A DNA stretch of 64,000 nucleotides from Siphlonurus alternatus (taxonomy: Eukaryota > Arthropoda > Insecta > Ephemeroptera > Siphlonuridae). Shown in pieces: positions 41,481 through 54,558 of the stretch. The position numbers were made by a program, and so were the translations under genes. The notes under the pieces are model-generated. The model was not told the origin of the DNA and ran no database searches. It saw nothing but the letters and a program-made list of their open reading frames with translations. Each line of letters starts with the position of its first letter. Positions within the stretch are counted from its first letter, which is position 1. The stretch is taken from the NCBI GenBank assembly GCA_949825025.1, contig OX463778.1:682001-746000 (forward strand), in the 5' to 3' direction.

Positions 41481-44080
41481 GGTAAACGGAGAAAATACCC
41501 TTTGATAAAATACCCTCAGATATAATACCCAGACAAAATACCCTAGGACAAAATACCCTCAGACAATTTACCCTAGGACAAAATACCCTTGGATAATTTA
41601 CCCTAGGACAAAATACCCTTGGACAATTAACCCTAGGACAAAATACCCTAGGACAAAATACCCTTGGACAAAATACCCTTGGACAAAATACCCTAGGACA
41701 AAATAACCTTGGACAAAATACCCTCAGATAAAATACCCTCAGACAAAATACCCATGGACAAAATACCCTTGGACGAAATACCCTCGGACAAAATACCCTC
41801 AGACAATTTACCATGTATTATAATATATAACAGCATCTTAGGTATTTCGTAGAATGATAAAAATTATACCTATATCATGCAAACATTTTGCACACATGCA
41901 GTACAGTATTAATATTATTATTATTAAAGGGACAGGGTACAATAATTTTCATGTTGCATAAAAAGTTTCCTATTGATATAATAAAATTAAAAATATAATG
42001 TGTCAATTGCCCCAAAATACCAACCAACCAACCAACCAAAATTAAAAATATATGATATTTCGGGTTTCAACAGTATCAATAATTATAATCATAAATTTAT
42101 GATTATAATTTCTATAATTTATAATATGTTATTGCGAATTGCCCATGAAAAAGGTAAAATAAATTTCACTGAATCCTGCGCATGATACTTTCACAGCATA
42201 ATTTATTTTTTATACGTTTAGTTGTAGAGTATAATAATTAAATATTTAGCATCTTTTAATTATTTTATTATTTATCATGTTATTTTTTAAGGGTAAGATA
42301 ACACGAAGAATCGATTGTTGTAGACCCATTTGATTAACATGTAAATCTTAGCAACCTCATAATAATTCTGAATTTTTTTTGAGAGACAGTGTTTGGCACA
42401 AAAAAAAAATATGGAAAAAATTTCAAAACAATCGGACGATCCAATTTTTTTAAACGAATTTTTTAAATTTTTAGTATAGGGCTTTCCCATGGAGACCTAA
42501 ACTAAGAAAATATTTTAAAAAAATTGGATCGTCCGATTGTTTTGAAAATTTGTCCATACTTTTTTGGTGCCAAGAACTGTCTCTCAAAAAACATTCAGAA
42601 TCATTATGAGGTTGCTAAGGTTTACATGTTAATCAAATGGGACTACAACAATCGATTGTTCGTGTTATCTTACCCTTAATGTAGGTTAATTTGGGTGCAA
42701 TAAATTTGAGCCAACCCAGGCAAAAAGGACTTTGGGGGGGGGGGGAATAAGTAAATGTAAATGAACAGGGGAGACTAAATAAAACATCGCATAATTATTT
42801 ATATGGTATAATTATTTTACAATGAATGTATGAATGCATTTTTTTCATTGTTTTTTAATAAAGAGCAAAAACAAAACAAAAAGTAAGAATAATAAATCGT
42901 CACCTCATGAATAGAAGAAAACATTGCTTCCCCACCCAATTTTTTACGTATTAACATAATGTTACATTGTAAGGTCGACAAGAGATACATTGCTTTTTGC
43001 AGTAGAATGTTCTATAAACTTACTCATGGAAACCAGCTATAAAATTAAATGTTCATAATGGTTTTAAAATTTATGTTGTCACGGGTAACAACCAGCACAA
43101 AGCATGATAGTAAAATACGTATTGCTACTTCAGTTATATTTATTTGTTATTTTATTTTACAGAATCATTATTTACCAGAAAAAATTATATTTAATTCACA
43201 TTTTTAATGATGAGAAGAAATTTTATATTTTTGAAGATATAGAATTACATGTACACATGGTACATAATAAAATTATCTTAAAAAGTATTTAGTTGTGTTA
43301 AAAAGCCTTTATAACTTCTTAATGCATATTAGTGACTTAAAAATATTGAGACACCGGGGAAAAAAATCATATACTTCTTTCTTACCGAACTTTTAGTTAT
43401 ATAATTTTGACAAGAAGACCAGACTACGGAGCCGGTCCCGTTAGGAAAAAACGAGCATTGATGTGTATAGTATATTAAAAGATATTTGAGTGAGACGGCT
43501 ATATATGAACGAACTGAACACGAGTGGGGACATGCATTTTTACCCAAGCGTTTTGGAATTGAGATTCATATATCTATTATATATTATTCAAAACGATGAT
43601 TATTCTTTGAATGAGCTAGTTTATGAATGTATTGCAAATGAAATATTCCAGTATTTTCAAAAATGTGAATTTCTCGCCCTGAATTGAAACTGAAATTTTT
43701 CCCAACCTCAAAGTGATGGGTATTTTATCCGAGGGTATTTTGTCCAAGGGTATTTCGTCTAAGGGTATTTTGTCCAAGGGTATTTTGTCTGAGGGTATTT
43801 TGTCTGAGGGTATATTGTCTGAGGGTATTTTATCCAAGGGTATTTTGTCCAAGGGTATTTTGTCCAAGGGTATTTTGTCTAAGGGTATTTTGTCCAAGGG
43901 TATTTTGTCCAAGGGTTAATTGTCTAAGGGTATTTTGTCCAAGGGTTAATTGTCTAAGGGTATTTTGTCCAAGGGTTAATTGTCCAAGGGTATTTTGTCC
44001 AAGGGTATTTTGTCCTAGGGTATTTTGTCTGGGTATTATATCCGAGGGTATTTTATCAAAGGGTATTTTATCCGTGATTC
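41481..44080. mobile_element. Foldback element F5, 2.6 kb, with exact 9-bp target duplication
   Basis: The ends read GGTAAACGGAGAAAATACC and, from the right, GAATCACGGATAAAATACC. AGCGCGGCT flanks both sides (41472-41480, 44081-44089). Each arm is an array of the 15-bp unit GGACAAAATACCCTT or close variants: about 20 at 41490-41815 and about 22, inverted, at 43725-44070. ORFs of FCPRV (41419-41814), ILSKG (43713-43919) and DKIPL repeats are array translations. The interior (41830-43690) is AT-rich with a nested TTAA MITE and no transposase. Confidence 0.92.
42287..42679. mobile_element. TTAA foldback MITE (ATCGAT type)
   Basis: TTAA at 42287-42290 and 42676-42679, ends GGGTAAGATAACACGAA, same arms and loop (agggctttcccatggagacc) as at 4476, 12441 and 48722. 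Confidence 0.9.
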
Positions 44081-44089
44081 AGCGCGGCT

Positions 44090-44235
44090 CCAGGGGTGTG
44101 GTGTGGGGGGGGGGGGCACCATGCACTCCAATTTTGGATTTAACATGGGCATTTCTCCCAACCCATTTCTTTTTTAACATTGGCCTTATGAAGACAGCCA
44201 TTTCTGAAATTTGGCCCTAGATCCGCGCCTGTATG
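44090..44235. mobile_element. Repeat fragment related to the long-TIR module
   Basis: ccaattttggatttaacatg (44140) and the cctagatccgcgcct end match the module at 10127-10262 and 15050-15183 with many differences. F5 appears to have inserted next to or into this repeat. Confidence 0.6.
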
Positions 44236-44376
44236 GAGGTTCTTAATAAATGAAGTAATTACTACCACCGAAAAAAGCTCAGCAAATGTTATTTATATAA
44301 ATTATTTTTTCAATAAGCAGAGAGCTTAATTTAATACTAGCTCTCTGAATAAGCGCCGTATGTCATCGTATATTTA

Positions 44377-46583
44377 AGTTATTTGATCGAAAACATTTAA
44401 GACGAATACAAAAACCACGAAAAAAATTTGACTGAAAAGTTATTTGAACGAAAACATTTAAGACGAATAAAAAAATAACGAAAACAATTTGACCGAAAGT
44501 TATTTGAACGAAAACATTTAAGACGAATCAAAAAATAACGAAAACAATTTGACCGAAAGTTATTTGAACGAAAACATTTAAGACGAATCAAAAAAGAACG
44601 AAAACAATTTGACCGCAGTTATTTGAACGAAAACATTTAAAACGAATGGGAAAATCACGAATACAATTTGAACGAACGCTATATATTGAACTGAAATAAA
44701 AAACACCGATGAAGAAAAATATTAATAAAAAATTATAACAAAATTTTTAAACCAAAAAAATTTTTTAAATTAAAACGAATGCTATAAGAAGCTATATACA
44801 GACTGCATGAGCCAGAAATGGTGTTCCGAACCCATGCTAAAATTTGGGCAGGTTAACTTTGAGGTAGAAATTTGAAATTTGGCATACGTAAAGCCAAGGG
44901 TTCCAGATTCTTTTGACATGTATATACGTGTTAAACAATTTTTAAAATTAATATTTCCTACCGTTTTAGGGGTTGATTCACGATTTGCATTTCTTCCTTA
45001 TTGGATTTCCATGTTAAATTAAGTCGATGGAAAAATTTTAGCCGATTTGCACCAAAATTAGTTTTTAAGGTCTGCAGAGCACTTTGAATTTAATGGTGTA
45101 ATTTAAAAAGTGGTGAAAACAATCCCTAATGAGATAATGACCCTTACTACATGAAAAAATGATGCTATCAAAATTTTGATTATGCCATATTGAAACGGAC
45201 TTATTTTTTTACCCCATAGTTTGAATTTTTTTAATCCGAGCAAGTTAACGATTTAATTTTTAGGGGTGAGGAAACACCATTAAATTACAGCGTGCTCTGA
45301 AAACCTTAAAAACTAATTTTGGTGCAAATCGGCTAAAATTTTTTTATCAACTTAATTTAACATGGAAATCCCATAAGGAAGAAATGCAAATCGTGAATCA
45401 ACCCCTAAAACGGTAGGAAATATTAATTTTAAAAATTGTTTAACACGTATATACATGTCAAAAGAATCTGGAACTCTTGGCTTTACGTATGCCAAATTTC
45501 AAATTTCTACCTCAAAGTTATGATAACCTCTGCCCAAATTTTAGCATGGGTTCGGAACACCATTTCTGGCTCATGCAGTCTGTATAGCTTCTTTATTGCA
45601 TTCGTTTTAATTTAAAAAAATTTTTTTTGGTTTAAAAATGTTGTTATAATTTTTTATTAATATTTTTCTTCATCGGTGTTTTTTATTTCGGTCCAATAGC
45701 GTTCGTTCAAATTGTGTTCGTGATTTTCCCATTCGTTTTAAATGTTTTCGTTCAAATAACTGTCGGTCAAATTGTTTTCGTTCTTTTTTGATTCGTCTTA
45801 AATGTTTTCGTTCAAATAACTTTCGGTCAAATTGTTTTCGTTATTTTTTGATTCGTCTTAAATGCTTTCGTTCAAATTGTTTTCGTTATTTTTTTATTCG
45901 TCTTAAATGTTTTCGTTCAAATAACTTTCGGCCAAATTGTTTTCGTGAATTTTTTATTTCGTTTTAAATGTTTTCGTTCTATTTTACTTTCGTTGTTTTC
46001 CAATTCGTTCAAATAACTATCGGCCAAATGGTTGTCGTGATTATTGAATTCGGCTAAAATGTTTTCGCTGTAAATGCTTTCGTGTTTTTTAAGTTTCGTC
46101 ATAAATGCATTCGCACATTTTCCATTTCGGTTAATTATGTTTTCGTGTTAAGGGTATATAAGGTAACGCCACGCAATGTTAAAAAAAATCCCTGTCACAA
46201 AAATTCTGAAAAAAATTTAAAATGTTCTCCTCTATACCCCCTATCATCAGTACCTAAAATATCAGGTGTACAAATACGATCTAGTTTTTGAGTTATAAAA
46301 TTTTTAAGTTGACTACTTTAACATAGAGAAATGAAACTCCCATGTTAAATTGGTCAACTTTAAAAATTCATAACTCAAAAACTAGATCGTATTTGTATAC
46401 CTGATATTTTAGCTACTGATAGGGGGTATAGAGGAGAACATTTTAAATTTTTTTCAGAATTTTTGTGAGAGGGATTTTTTTTAACATTGGTGGCGTTACC
46501 TTACCCTTAAATTACTTTCTTCCTTTTTGTTTTCGGTGTAATGCCTTTCGTATAAATTGTTTTCGTTCTTTTGACGTAGACTC
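44377..46583. mobile_element. Foldback element F1, copy B (both arms)
   Basis: The left array (44377-44690) and right array (about 45690-46140) are inverted, built of the same 15-bp subunits as F1A. Between them an almost perfect palindrome, about 44760-45285 and 45286-45680, folds on itself (aaaattagtttttaaggtct against its mirror). The extreme left end is missing because the duplication starts inside the array. The right end matches F1A (gacgtagactc). A TTAA MITE sits in the right part at 46148-46510. Confidence 0.85.
46148..46510. mobile_element. TTAA foldback MITE (GGTGGCGTTA type), copy B only
   Basis: TTAA at 46148-46151 and 46507-46510; ends GGGTA(TA)TAAGGTAACGCC and the mirror. The arms match 22858-23198. 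In copy A this part of F1 is deleted. Confidence 0.85.
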
Positions 46584-47397
46584 ATTTTAGAGTGAGCTAA
46601 TGAACGACATAGAGGAGAATATTTTAAAATATTTTCGGAGGAACAAATGAGAGTGGAAAATTTAACATTGGTGGCGTTACCTTACCCTTAAAATAATGAT
46701 TGTTTTTTAAGCTAAAATTTGAATCCATTATTCAGTACCATTACGGATATTGAAATTTGCATTTGATAACATGCGTTTTTTATATCTCAATTTAAAAAAT
46801 AATGGCACTGAATTTAGGTGTATTTTATTGCATGAGAATTTTTATTAATTTTTTCTCTATGCAATGCTGAAAAAATTGGAGTGATTTACCATTTCCTAAG
46901 ACCAGTGACAACAATCGATTGTTCGTGTTATCTTATACCCTTCATTGTCTATAATATATTTAATATACTAATATACAGTATACTTATGCTAAGATGGGAT
47001 TCATAGGGTTACTTTCTTTTTTTTTCTCCTTTTTCTTTTCTTTTTTTTTTTTTTTTTTTTTTTTTGTTTTGTTTTGTACACAGCATGTAATTTTGGTATA
47101 TATACATTGTTACTACACAATTCGTACATACATGATTAAATATAATATAATAATGTATATATAATGTGAGGTTGTTCTCCTTTCTCCTCTGGGACGCCAA
47201 CTTCTGCAACCACAACCAAGCAAGTTTTCAGTCAAGGGAGCACGCAAATCTTCACATCGTCGCGTCACCTCAGAATTATGTTTGACCATTTAAAAAGCTG
47301 GTATAAATTTATCACATAAGACAAGCAATGAGTGTCAAACCTCAATAAAATTTTTCTTTCAGTTATCAAAACAACTGAGGGGACAATATGACTTTAA

Positions 47398-47770
47398 TAT
47401 CAAGCCAGTCCCAAACTAAAAAGATTTCTCTTGTTTACATGATGATATTTTACTTACAATTTAAAAAAAAAATAAACAGTGAACATATATATAATAGTAC
47501 TTAATTCATTATTTTACAATTCAAATCAAGCCAGTCCCAAACTAAAAATCTTTCTCTTGTTTACATAATGATATTTTACTTACACTTTAAAAAGAAATAA
47601 ACAGTGATCATATATATAATAGTACTTAATTCATTATTTTACAATTCAAATCAAGCCAGTCCCAAACTAAAAATCTTTTTCTTGTTTAAATGATGATATT
47701 TTACTTACACTTTAAAAAAAATAAAAAGTGAACATATATATATATATATAATAGTACTTAATTCATTATT
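47398..47770 (+). repeat. 126-bp tandem repeat, copy B
   Basis: Three units, starting near 47399, 47526 and 47652, without the hAT MITE found in copy A. About 220 bp of AT-rich sequence (47772-47985) follows that copy A has lost. Confidence 0.85.
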
Positions 47771-48264
47771 TTACAATTCGATATTTTCGTAAAATTATGA
47801 TTTGTATAAAAAGCTTCACAGTTCCGAGTAAAAAAAAGTAACATGTTACTGCAGTTATCAACGTTCTTGAATATTATTTATCAAAAAAAATATTGAGCTA
47901 ATAAAAATATGAAATTAGTAAAATTGTTAAATTGCTTCAATATATTATATCATTTTATGTAACTTCATTTGTTTATTAAATATATATTGCTAGTAGATGG
48001 ACGATTTCCAAAGCTAGTTTTAAAATCTATTTTAAATTTAAAATCTTCAAACTTGAGAGTAATTAAGGCAGAGAAAAAATTCAATGCATTTTTGTTAGAA
48101 GGTCCTTAATTTTATTATTTTCGTCCAAATAAAAATCTTGAAAATTCCGACTTCGATTTTGTTTTAATATTTATTTTACTTATAGCGCTACAAACAATAT
48201 TTGATCATTATAAACATTTTCATCTTCACTATGAGCTTCTACTGACTTGTTTGAGTGAGGGACG

Positions 48265-48343
48265 ATGGAGCACCAAGCCCTGTGCGACCTGGAGCACCGA
48301 GCCCTGTGCGACCCCAACAGATGGCACCTTAGCTCGCTGGAGG
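48265..48343 (+). CDS. Possible short first coding exon (tentative), copy B
   Basis: Copy of the candidate at 4008-4086: the ATG context, the duplicated 24-bp unit and the GTAAGT donor are all unchanged. Because both copies of the whole segment are near-identical, this conservation is not independent evidence for coding. Confidence 0.2.
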
Positions 48344-48721
48344 GTAAGTGGGTGTGACCGTTGGCCTGCAGCTGTCACCTCGGGACTCAAAGGTGCGCGG
48401 CGCTCTCCAGACAGCTTGGCCGCCAGCGAGACATACTGAGATCTGTAAAGAAAAATATCCATGCAGTCGATTAAACAGAGACAGTTCTGAGACCACCGTC
48501 AAGACAAATCATCCCGCTGTGAGGTTAGGCAACTTGTTCTGCATCACAACAGAGGGGGTCACATTAATGGCAGGGGCTATGTATGTCGTTTTTTAACAAG
48601 TTTTTTTTATTTTTATTATTTATTTATTTTTTTTTTTTTTTTTTACATTGCCTAGCTTAACCCTAGCTAAGGTGGTAGGGCCCGGCCAGAGGGGAGGTTG
48701 ATATTTTACGACCCGTAAATT

Positions 48722-49113
48722 TTAAGGGTAAGATAACACGAACAATCGATTGTTGTAGTCCTATTTGATTAACATGTAAACCTTAGCAACCTCATAATGA
48801 TTCTGGATTTTTTTTAGAGACAGTTGTTGGCACCAAAAAAACATGGAAAAAATTTCAAGACAATCGGACGATCCAATTTTTTTAAATGAATTTTTTTAAA
48901 TTTTCAGTATAGGGCTTTCCCATGAACACCCAAACTAAGAAATTAATTTTAAAAAATTGGATCGTCCGATTGTTTTGAAATTTTTTCCATATTTTTTTGG
49001 TGCCAAGAACTGTCTCTCAAAAAAAAATCAGAATCATTATGAGGTTGCTAAGGTTTACATGTTAATCAAATGGGACTACCAACAATCGATTGTTCGTGTT
49101 ATCTTACCCTTAA
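48722..49113. mobile_element. TTAA foldback MITE (ATCGAT type), copy B
   Basis: Same insertion as 4476-4867, with TTAA at both ends. Confidence 0.9.
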
Positions 49114-49864
49114 AAACAGGAAAAAGGTGTAAAACATTGCAACAAAACTTCTGAAAAAATTTGTAATCCATGGTTCGCCACCTAGCAATGTAATTTCGCA
49201 AAATAATAATAATAATAATTGAAATAAAAAATAGTGATAATTGTTTATTTTTTTTAACATGTGATTAAATAGCGGGTCGTTTCGACCCCCCCCCCTTCCT
49301 TGGTAAAGCGTGACAAAAAAAAAGTATCTTTTGGTAATGTTATGGTTAAAGGCGTAAGTTAAATTCAAGAATAAGTAAAATAACGCCCAAATTATTTTGT
49401 CTTATTTTGTACTATTTATTGTATTAAAATTTAACTACAATTACACAGTATTCGGTAAAGAAAAATTAGCTGATTGAACAAAAAGCGTTCATGTTATACA
49501 GTATATTAACATTATTTGATTATAATATATATATTATTAAGAAGTTTAATTATTCCTTGAATTTATTAATATACTTTTGAATGATCATGATATTCACAAT
49601 ATTTCTAATTTCTAATATCTTTATTACAAATGAGTAATTATGTAGTAATTTTCACAGAAAGAAATTAGACATGCCAAAGTTCGTGCTCATGTATTCTATA
49701 ATACATGAGTTTTAATAGTTTAGAAAACAGGGTGTATAGCACACCAGGACAAGTAAATTCCCTGACTTTTCCATTCATGAGTGTTTAAAAAATTACAGGG
49801 AGACTAAGTACTCATCGACATACCGAATAGTACAGGATTTTTAGGCATTTTTCCTATGTAGACC

Positions 49865-51805
49865 CCGGCAAAATTCGGACCCGGCTGAATTTTAGCTCAA
49901 AGTTAGCCTCTAGCATGTAGATGAAAATATCAAAATTCCTCCTCTGGAAAACGCTTGCTTCAGACGGAAAATTGGAAAATGTAAGCGAAAAGATGTCTCG
50001 GGAGAAAAATAATGCTGGCCGTACTGTACAACGCAGCTCTACGGTTTTTTCGATTAAGTATAATTCTCAAATATATACTTTATTCAGAAAAAAATAAAAT
50101 TAGCATTTTTAATCTTTTGAAGCTGCATAAATGGGGTGCAATTAAAAACTGCACTTTAAAAAATTAACTTTTACTGCATTTTCCACTATACTTATACTTA
50201 TGATACGGTTTTGTGTTATTACAAAAATGAAGTGCATTGGTATGATAACTTTAATGTGTTTTGTTTAAAGTCACTATCTGCACTTGTGAATGAGATAATC
50301 GCAATAATGCACGATTTCTTTAAATGCTTTTTCACAACTAAATTTTTAAATTTTCTTCTAATGTAGTTTTATTTGTTTAAAAACTTCAGATATTATGCTG
50401 CCAGGTATCATTGTCAATTATTGCTACCATATTTAAAATTCGGATAATTATTTCCATTGTTATGACAGAATGTAGACTCAACAATAGCTTCGATTATAAT
50501 TTAAAAAATTGCAACACCCCTATTTAAATTATTACATGAAATTCTAAGACAGATAATGTAACCAAGATATAATAAAAAAATTGAAAAACACGATTGCCAT
50601 TGTTGCAATAACTTAATACAGCATTTATTTATGCAGTAGTAATGACAATGGTTTTTCATAGTATTTCATACTCAGGAACTCTGCATGCTATGTTAAACTG
50701 ATGTTATGATGAACATGTAGCTACCTGATCATTCTTATCAATGTACCAATTTCATATAAAAATTAAATTATATCAATAAAGCTAATAACATATAAATTAT
50801 CTCAGCTTTTAAACATTAATAATTATATATAAATGAAATTTTCATAAATAATTGAATTGAAGATTAATTATGGGTTGTTGTAATATTATTCTTTTAAATT
50901 TGAAATGTTTTATTGATAAGAATGATCAGGTAGCTACATGTTCAATATAACATCAGTTTAACATAGCATGCAGGGTTCCTGAGTATGAAATAATATGAAA
51001 AACCATTGTCATTACTACTGCATAAATAAATTTATGCTGTATTAAGTTATTGCAACAATGGCAATCGTGTTTTTCAATTTTTTTTATTAAATCTTGGTTA
51101 CATTATCTGTCTTGGAATTTCATGTAATAATTTTTCATGCAGAAAAAGGGTGTTGCAATTTTTTATAATAGTAGCCATTGTTGAGTCTACATTCTGTCGT
51201 AACAATGGAAATAATTATCCGAATTTTAAATATGGTAGCATCAATTGACAATGATACCTGGCAGCATAATGTCTGAAGTTTTTAAACAAATAAAACAACA
51301 TAAGAAGAAAATTTAAAAATTTAGTTGTGAAAAAGCATGTAAAAAAATCGTGCATTATTGCGATTGTCTCATTCACAAGTGCAGATAGTGACTTTAAACA
51401 AAAAACATTAAAGTTATCATACCAATGTACTTCATTTTTGTAACAACACAAAACCGTATCATAAGTATAAGTAGTGGAAAATGCAGTAAAAGTGCATTTT
51501 ATAAAGTGCAGTTTTTAATTGCACCCCATTTATGCAGCTTCAAAAGATTAAAAATGCTAATTTTATTTTTTTTCTGAATAAAGTATATATTTGAGAATTA
51601 TACTTAATCGAAAAAACCGTAGAGCTGCGTTGTACAGTACGGCCAGCATTATTTTTCCCCCGAGACACTTTTTCGCTTACATTTTCCAATTTTCCATTTT
51701 CCAATTTTCCGTCTGAAGCAAGCGTTTTCCAGAGGAGGAATTTTGATATTTTCATCTACATGCTAGAGGCTAACTTTGAGCCAAAATGCAGCCAGGTCCA
51801 TTTTT
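49865..51805. mobile_element. Long palindrome, uninterrupted, copy B
   Basis: Two arms of nearly 1 kb meet near 50790, where the intact hAT target CTAATAAC lies. A transcript would fold into a hairpin of about 0.95 kb. Corresponds to 5640-9110. Confidence 0.87.
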
Positions 51806-53084
51806 TCCTGTACTAGAAGCTGTTCAGCATCAGAGACATAATTTTTTTCTCGTCCTTTAGAGTTTATGAAAGTTAAATATGAAATCAACATTTGGGAAAA
51901 ATGGAGGGAGAGGGGATAAAAAAAGGGTTTGTGAGTCAAGGGTCAGATTGGAGGGGGGGGGGGAGGTGAAGCGCAGTCAGGAATTACAGACAAGGGGCGC
52001 CAACACTACAATGGGGGGTCTGGATTGTAGGAAAACTCGGTTCAAGAAAACTCGGTGCAGGAAATCTCGGTGCAGTTTCAACAAGCTAGGAAAACTCGGA
52101 GCACGGAAAGCTAGGAGCACCGCTAGGAAAACTCGGAGCATCGCATATATTGTATATCAATTAGAATAATGAAATGAAATGAAATGAAATGAAATAATCT
52201 TTATTTAGCTTTCGCTATTCAGTACAAATATAGTTTATATATTGTTTTAATTAAACAATATAAAACAGGTGGTTCATAAAATTTATGATTGTTCATAGAA
52301 TTTTATGCCTACAGTACAATATTTTTAGGATACAAAAAACCATCTTAATAATTATACATTTTATAGTTACCAATTTTAGCTATATAAAAAAAATATATAT
52401 TATTGACTTATTGCATATAATTATAATCTTATACATTTATTTGGTATACACAAATTTTTCTTTAACAAAGTATAAAATATCGTATAATATATAAGTATAT
52501 AACCTATATTGTCACCTCCAAACACAAAAGTTACAGGGGACTTAATTAATTACTATGAGGAGCATCACTATTATCGTAATTTATAATTTTTCTCTAGGGT
52601 TTATAAATATTTATAAATTGTGTATTTGCCATGATATTTTTTTAAGAATTAATAACATAACTTTTAATTGCTTAAAACAACATACCAGTTGAAATTTTTT
52701 GCTATATAATATATATATTATATGTAATGTACCTCTTGAAACTTTACTTGATATATTTCTATTTTATTTATTTATTTATTTTTATTATACTTTTTATTTA
52801 TTTAAAGCTGTGCATGCAATGAAGTATAATTACAGTTGCATCTGTGATTATAAAAATATTATTTAACTTTAATATTTAACTTTAACATAATTTTTTGCTG
52901 CCTTTTGAGCCTTAATTCGTCTATTATATTGATTTTTTAGACTTTTATCTAATTTTTAATTACAATAAATTTGCATTGCATATAAATTTATATGTAAATA
53001 TATTAGGCTCAACAAAATGCATTTTTACATAAATTAAATACATTTTTAAAAATGGTTATGTATGATGTCCTTCTATAAATTTAC

Positions 53085-53438
53085 TCTACACTGGACCAAT
53101 GCTAAAATAATCCCATTCATAAAAATTATGAAAAAAAAATTAAAATGTTCTCCTCTACATCCCCTATCAGTAGGTAAAAAATCAGGTATACAAAAACGAG
53201 CTAGTTTTCGAGTAATTAATTTTTAAAGTTCTCTAATTTAACATGGAAAAATGGAACTTCAATGTTAAATTAGTCAACTTTAAAAATTAATAACTCGAAA
53301 ACTAGCTCGTTTTTGTATACCTGATATTTTACCTACTGATAGGGGATGTTGAGGAGAACATTTTAAATTTTTTTCATAATTTTTATGAATGGGATTTTTG
53401 TAACATTGGGCCACTGATACATATTATCTCTACCTTAA
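53085..53438. mobile_element. TTAA-type MITE, copy B only, left end lost
   Basis: The right end reads atattatctctacc followed by TTAA (53435-53438); the left side begins within ctggaccaatgctaaa. Copy A has an empty TTAA at 16602-16605. Sibling of 35488-35847. Confidence 0.85.
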
Positions 53439-54223
53439 ATTCGTAACTAAATTCATGCATACTTTTTTAAATACTAAATTCAAATAACTAATTTTCAATA
53501 TTTACTACTAGTAAAGTGTTAAAATAGACAATTAACTTGTCATAATGTACAGACTTTTAATTGAATTTAAAAGTGTGTTAAATGTGGTGCTAATGTGATG
53601 TTTAAAAAAGGACACAATTTTAATTATTATATTAATTTTATAGATCATATAATTTTAAATATTGTTTGAGTATATGTGTTTAAATTAATTAAATTTAGGC
53701 TAATTTTTAATTAGAATTAAGTATATGTTACATATTTTATACATGTAATAATTGACGTGATCCATGCTGTACAGCCTATGATCGAAATAAAAATTTGAAT
53801 TTAAAACTGGTATAGTTATTATACTAATTAACGCAATAATAGGGAAGAAATTTTACAATAAAAGTGGTTGAACTTTTATTTATTTATAAACATTTATAAA
53901 TATTTATATTTATTTTATATATTTTATATTTTATATAATATTTTATTTATAAACATTTTATGACATGGAACAATGATATCGCATCAGGGCGATGGACTCG
54001 CAGTTCCCGCAGCCTCACCACGTCATAGGCTGGGTAACTCTTGGCCCAAGAAAGTTATTGGGCTGCGCCTCGTCCTATTGTTCACGTGTTCACGTGCTAG
54101 TTCACGTGCACTAATTACCTTACCTGCTACCTGTTTTTTCAATCCAGGTAGTAAAGAAACTTGTTGACAACGTTTGAACGCCATAAAATAATGTACGGTT
54201 AAAAGTATTTCAATATTATTACA

Positions 54224-54558
54224 ATGGAGTATCGACCTCAAAAATTTTTATAGCAGAAATGGATTATAGAGGATGAAAAGGTATGTTACTCTGATTTTTT
54301 TCAGATTTTTTAGGGACCGGGAAGAATTGCTAAAAAGTTTTGGCGAGGTCGGGTTCGAATCCACGTCCCTTTTGGGTCCTATCTTTTATTAAGAGAGGCG
54401 GCAAGAGGCGGCACTTTTTCTACACTTTCAATAATTTTTAAACAATTATTTAAAAAATAATTAAAAAAAAAAAAATCTGAAAAAAATCAGAGTAGCATAA
54501 CTTTGCACCGCCCTCTATCCATTTCTGCAATAAAAAAAAATTGAGGTCGATACTCCAT
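54224..54558. mobile_element. Foldback MITE (ATGGAGTATCGACCTCAA ends), copy B
   Basis: Counterpart of 17418-17743. An aattatttaaaaaataatt-like block near 54443-54465 replaces acttccccggctct of copy A. Confidence 0.75.

Noticed and set aside
41419..41814. 131-residue ORF of FCPRV repeats
   Set aside because: A 15-bp repeat always gives a 5-residue repeat; the opposite-strand arm gives other repeats (ILSKG, DKIPL).
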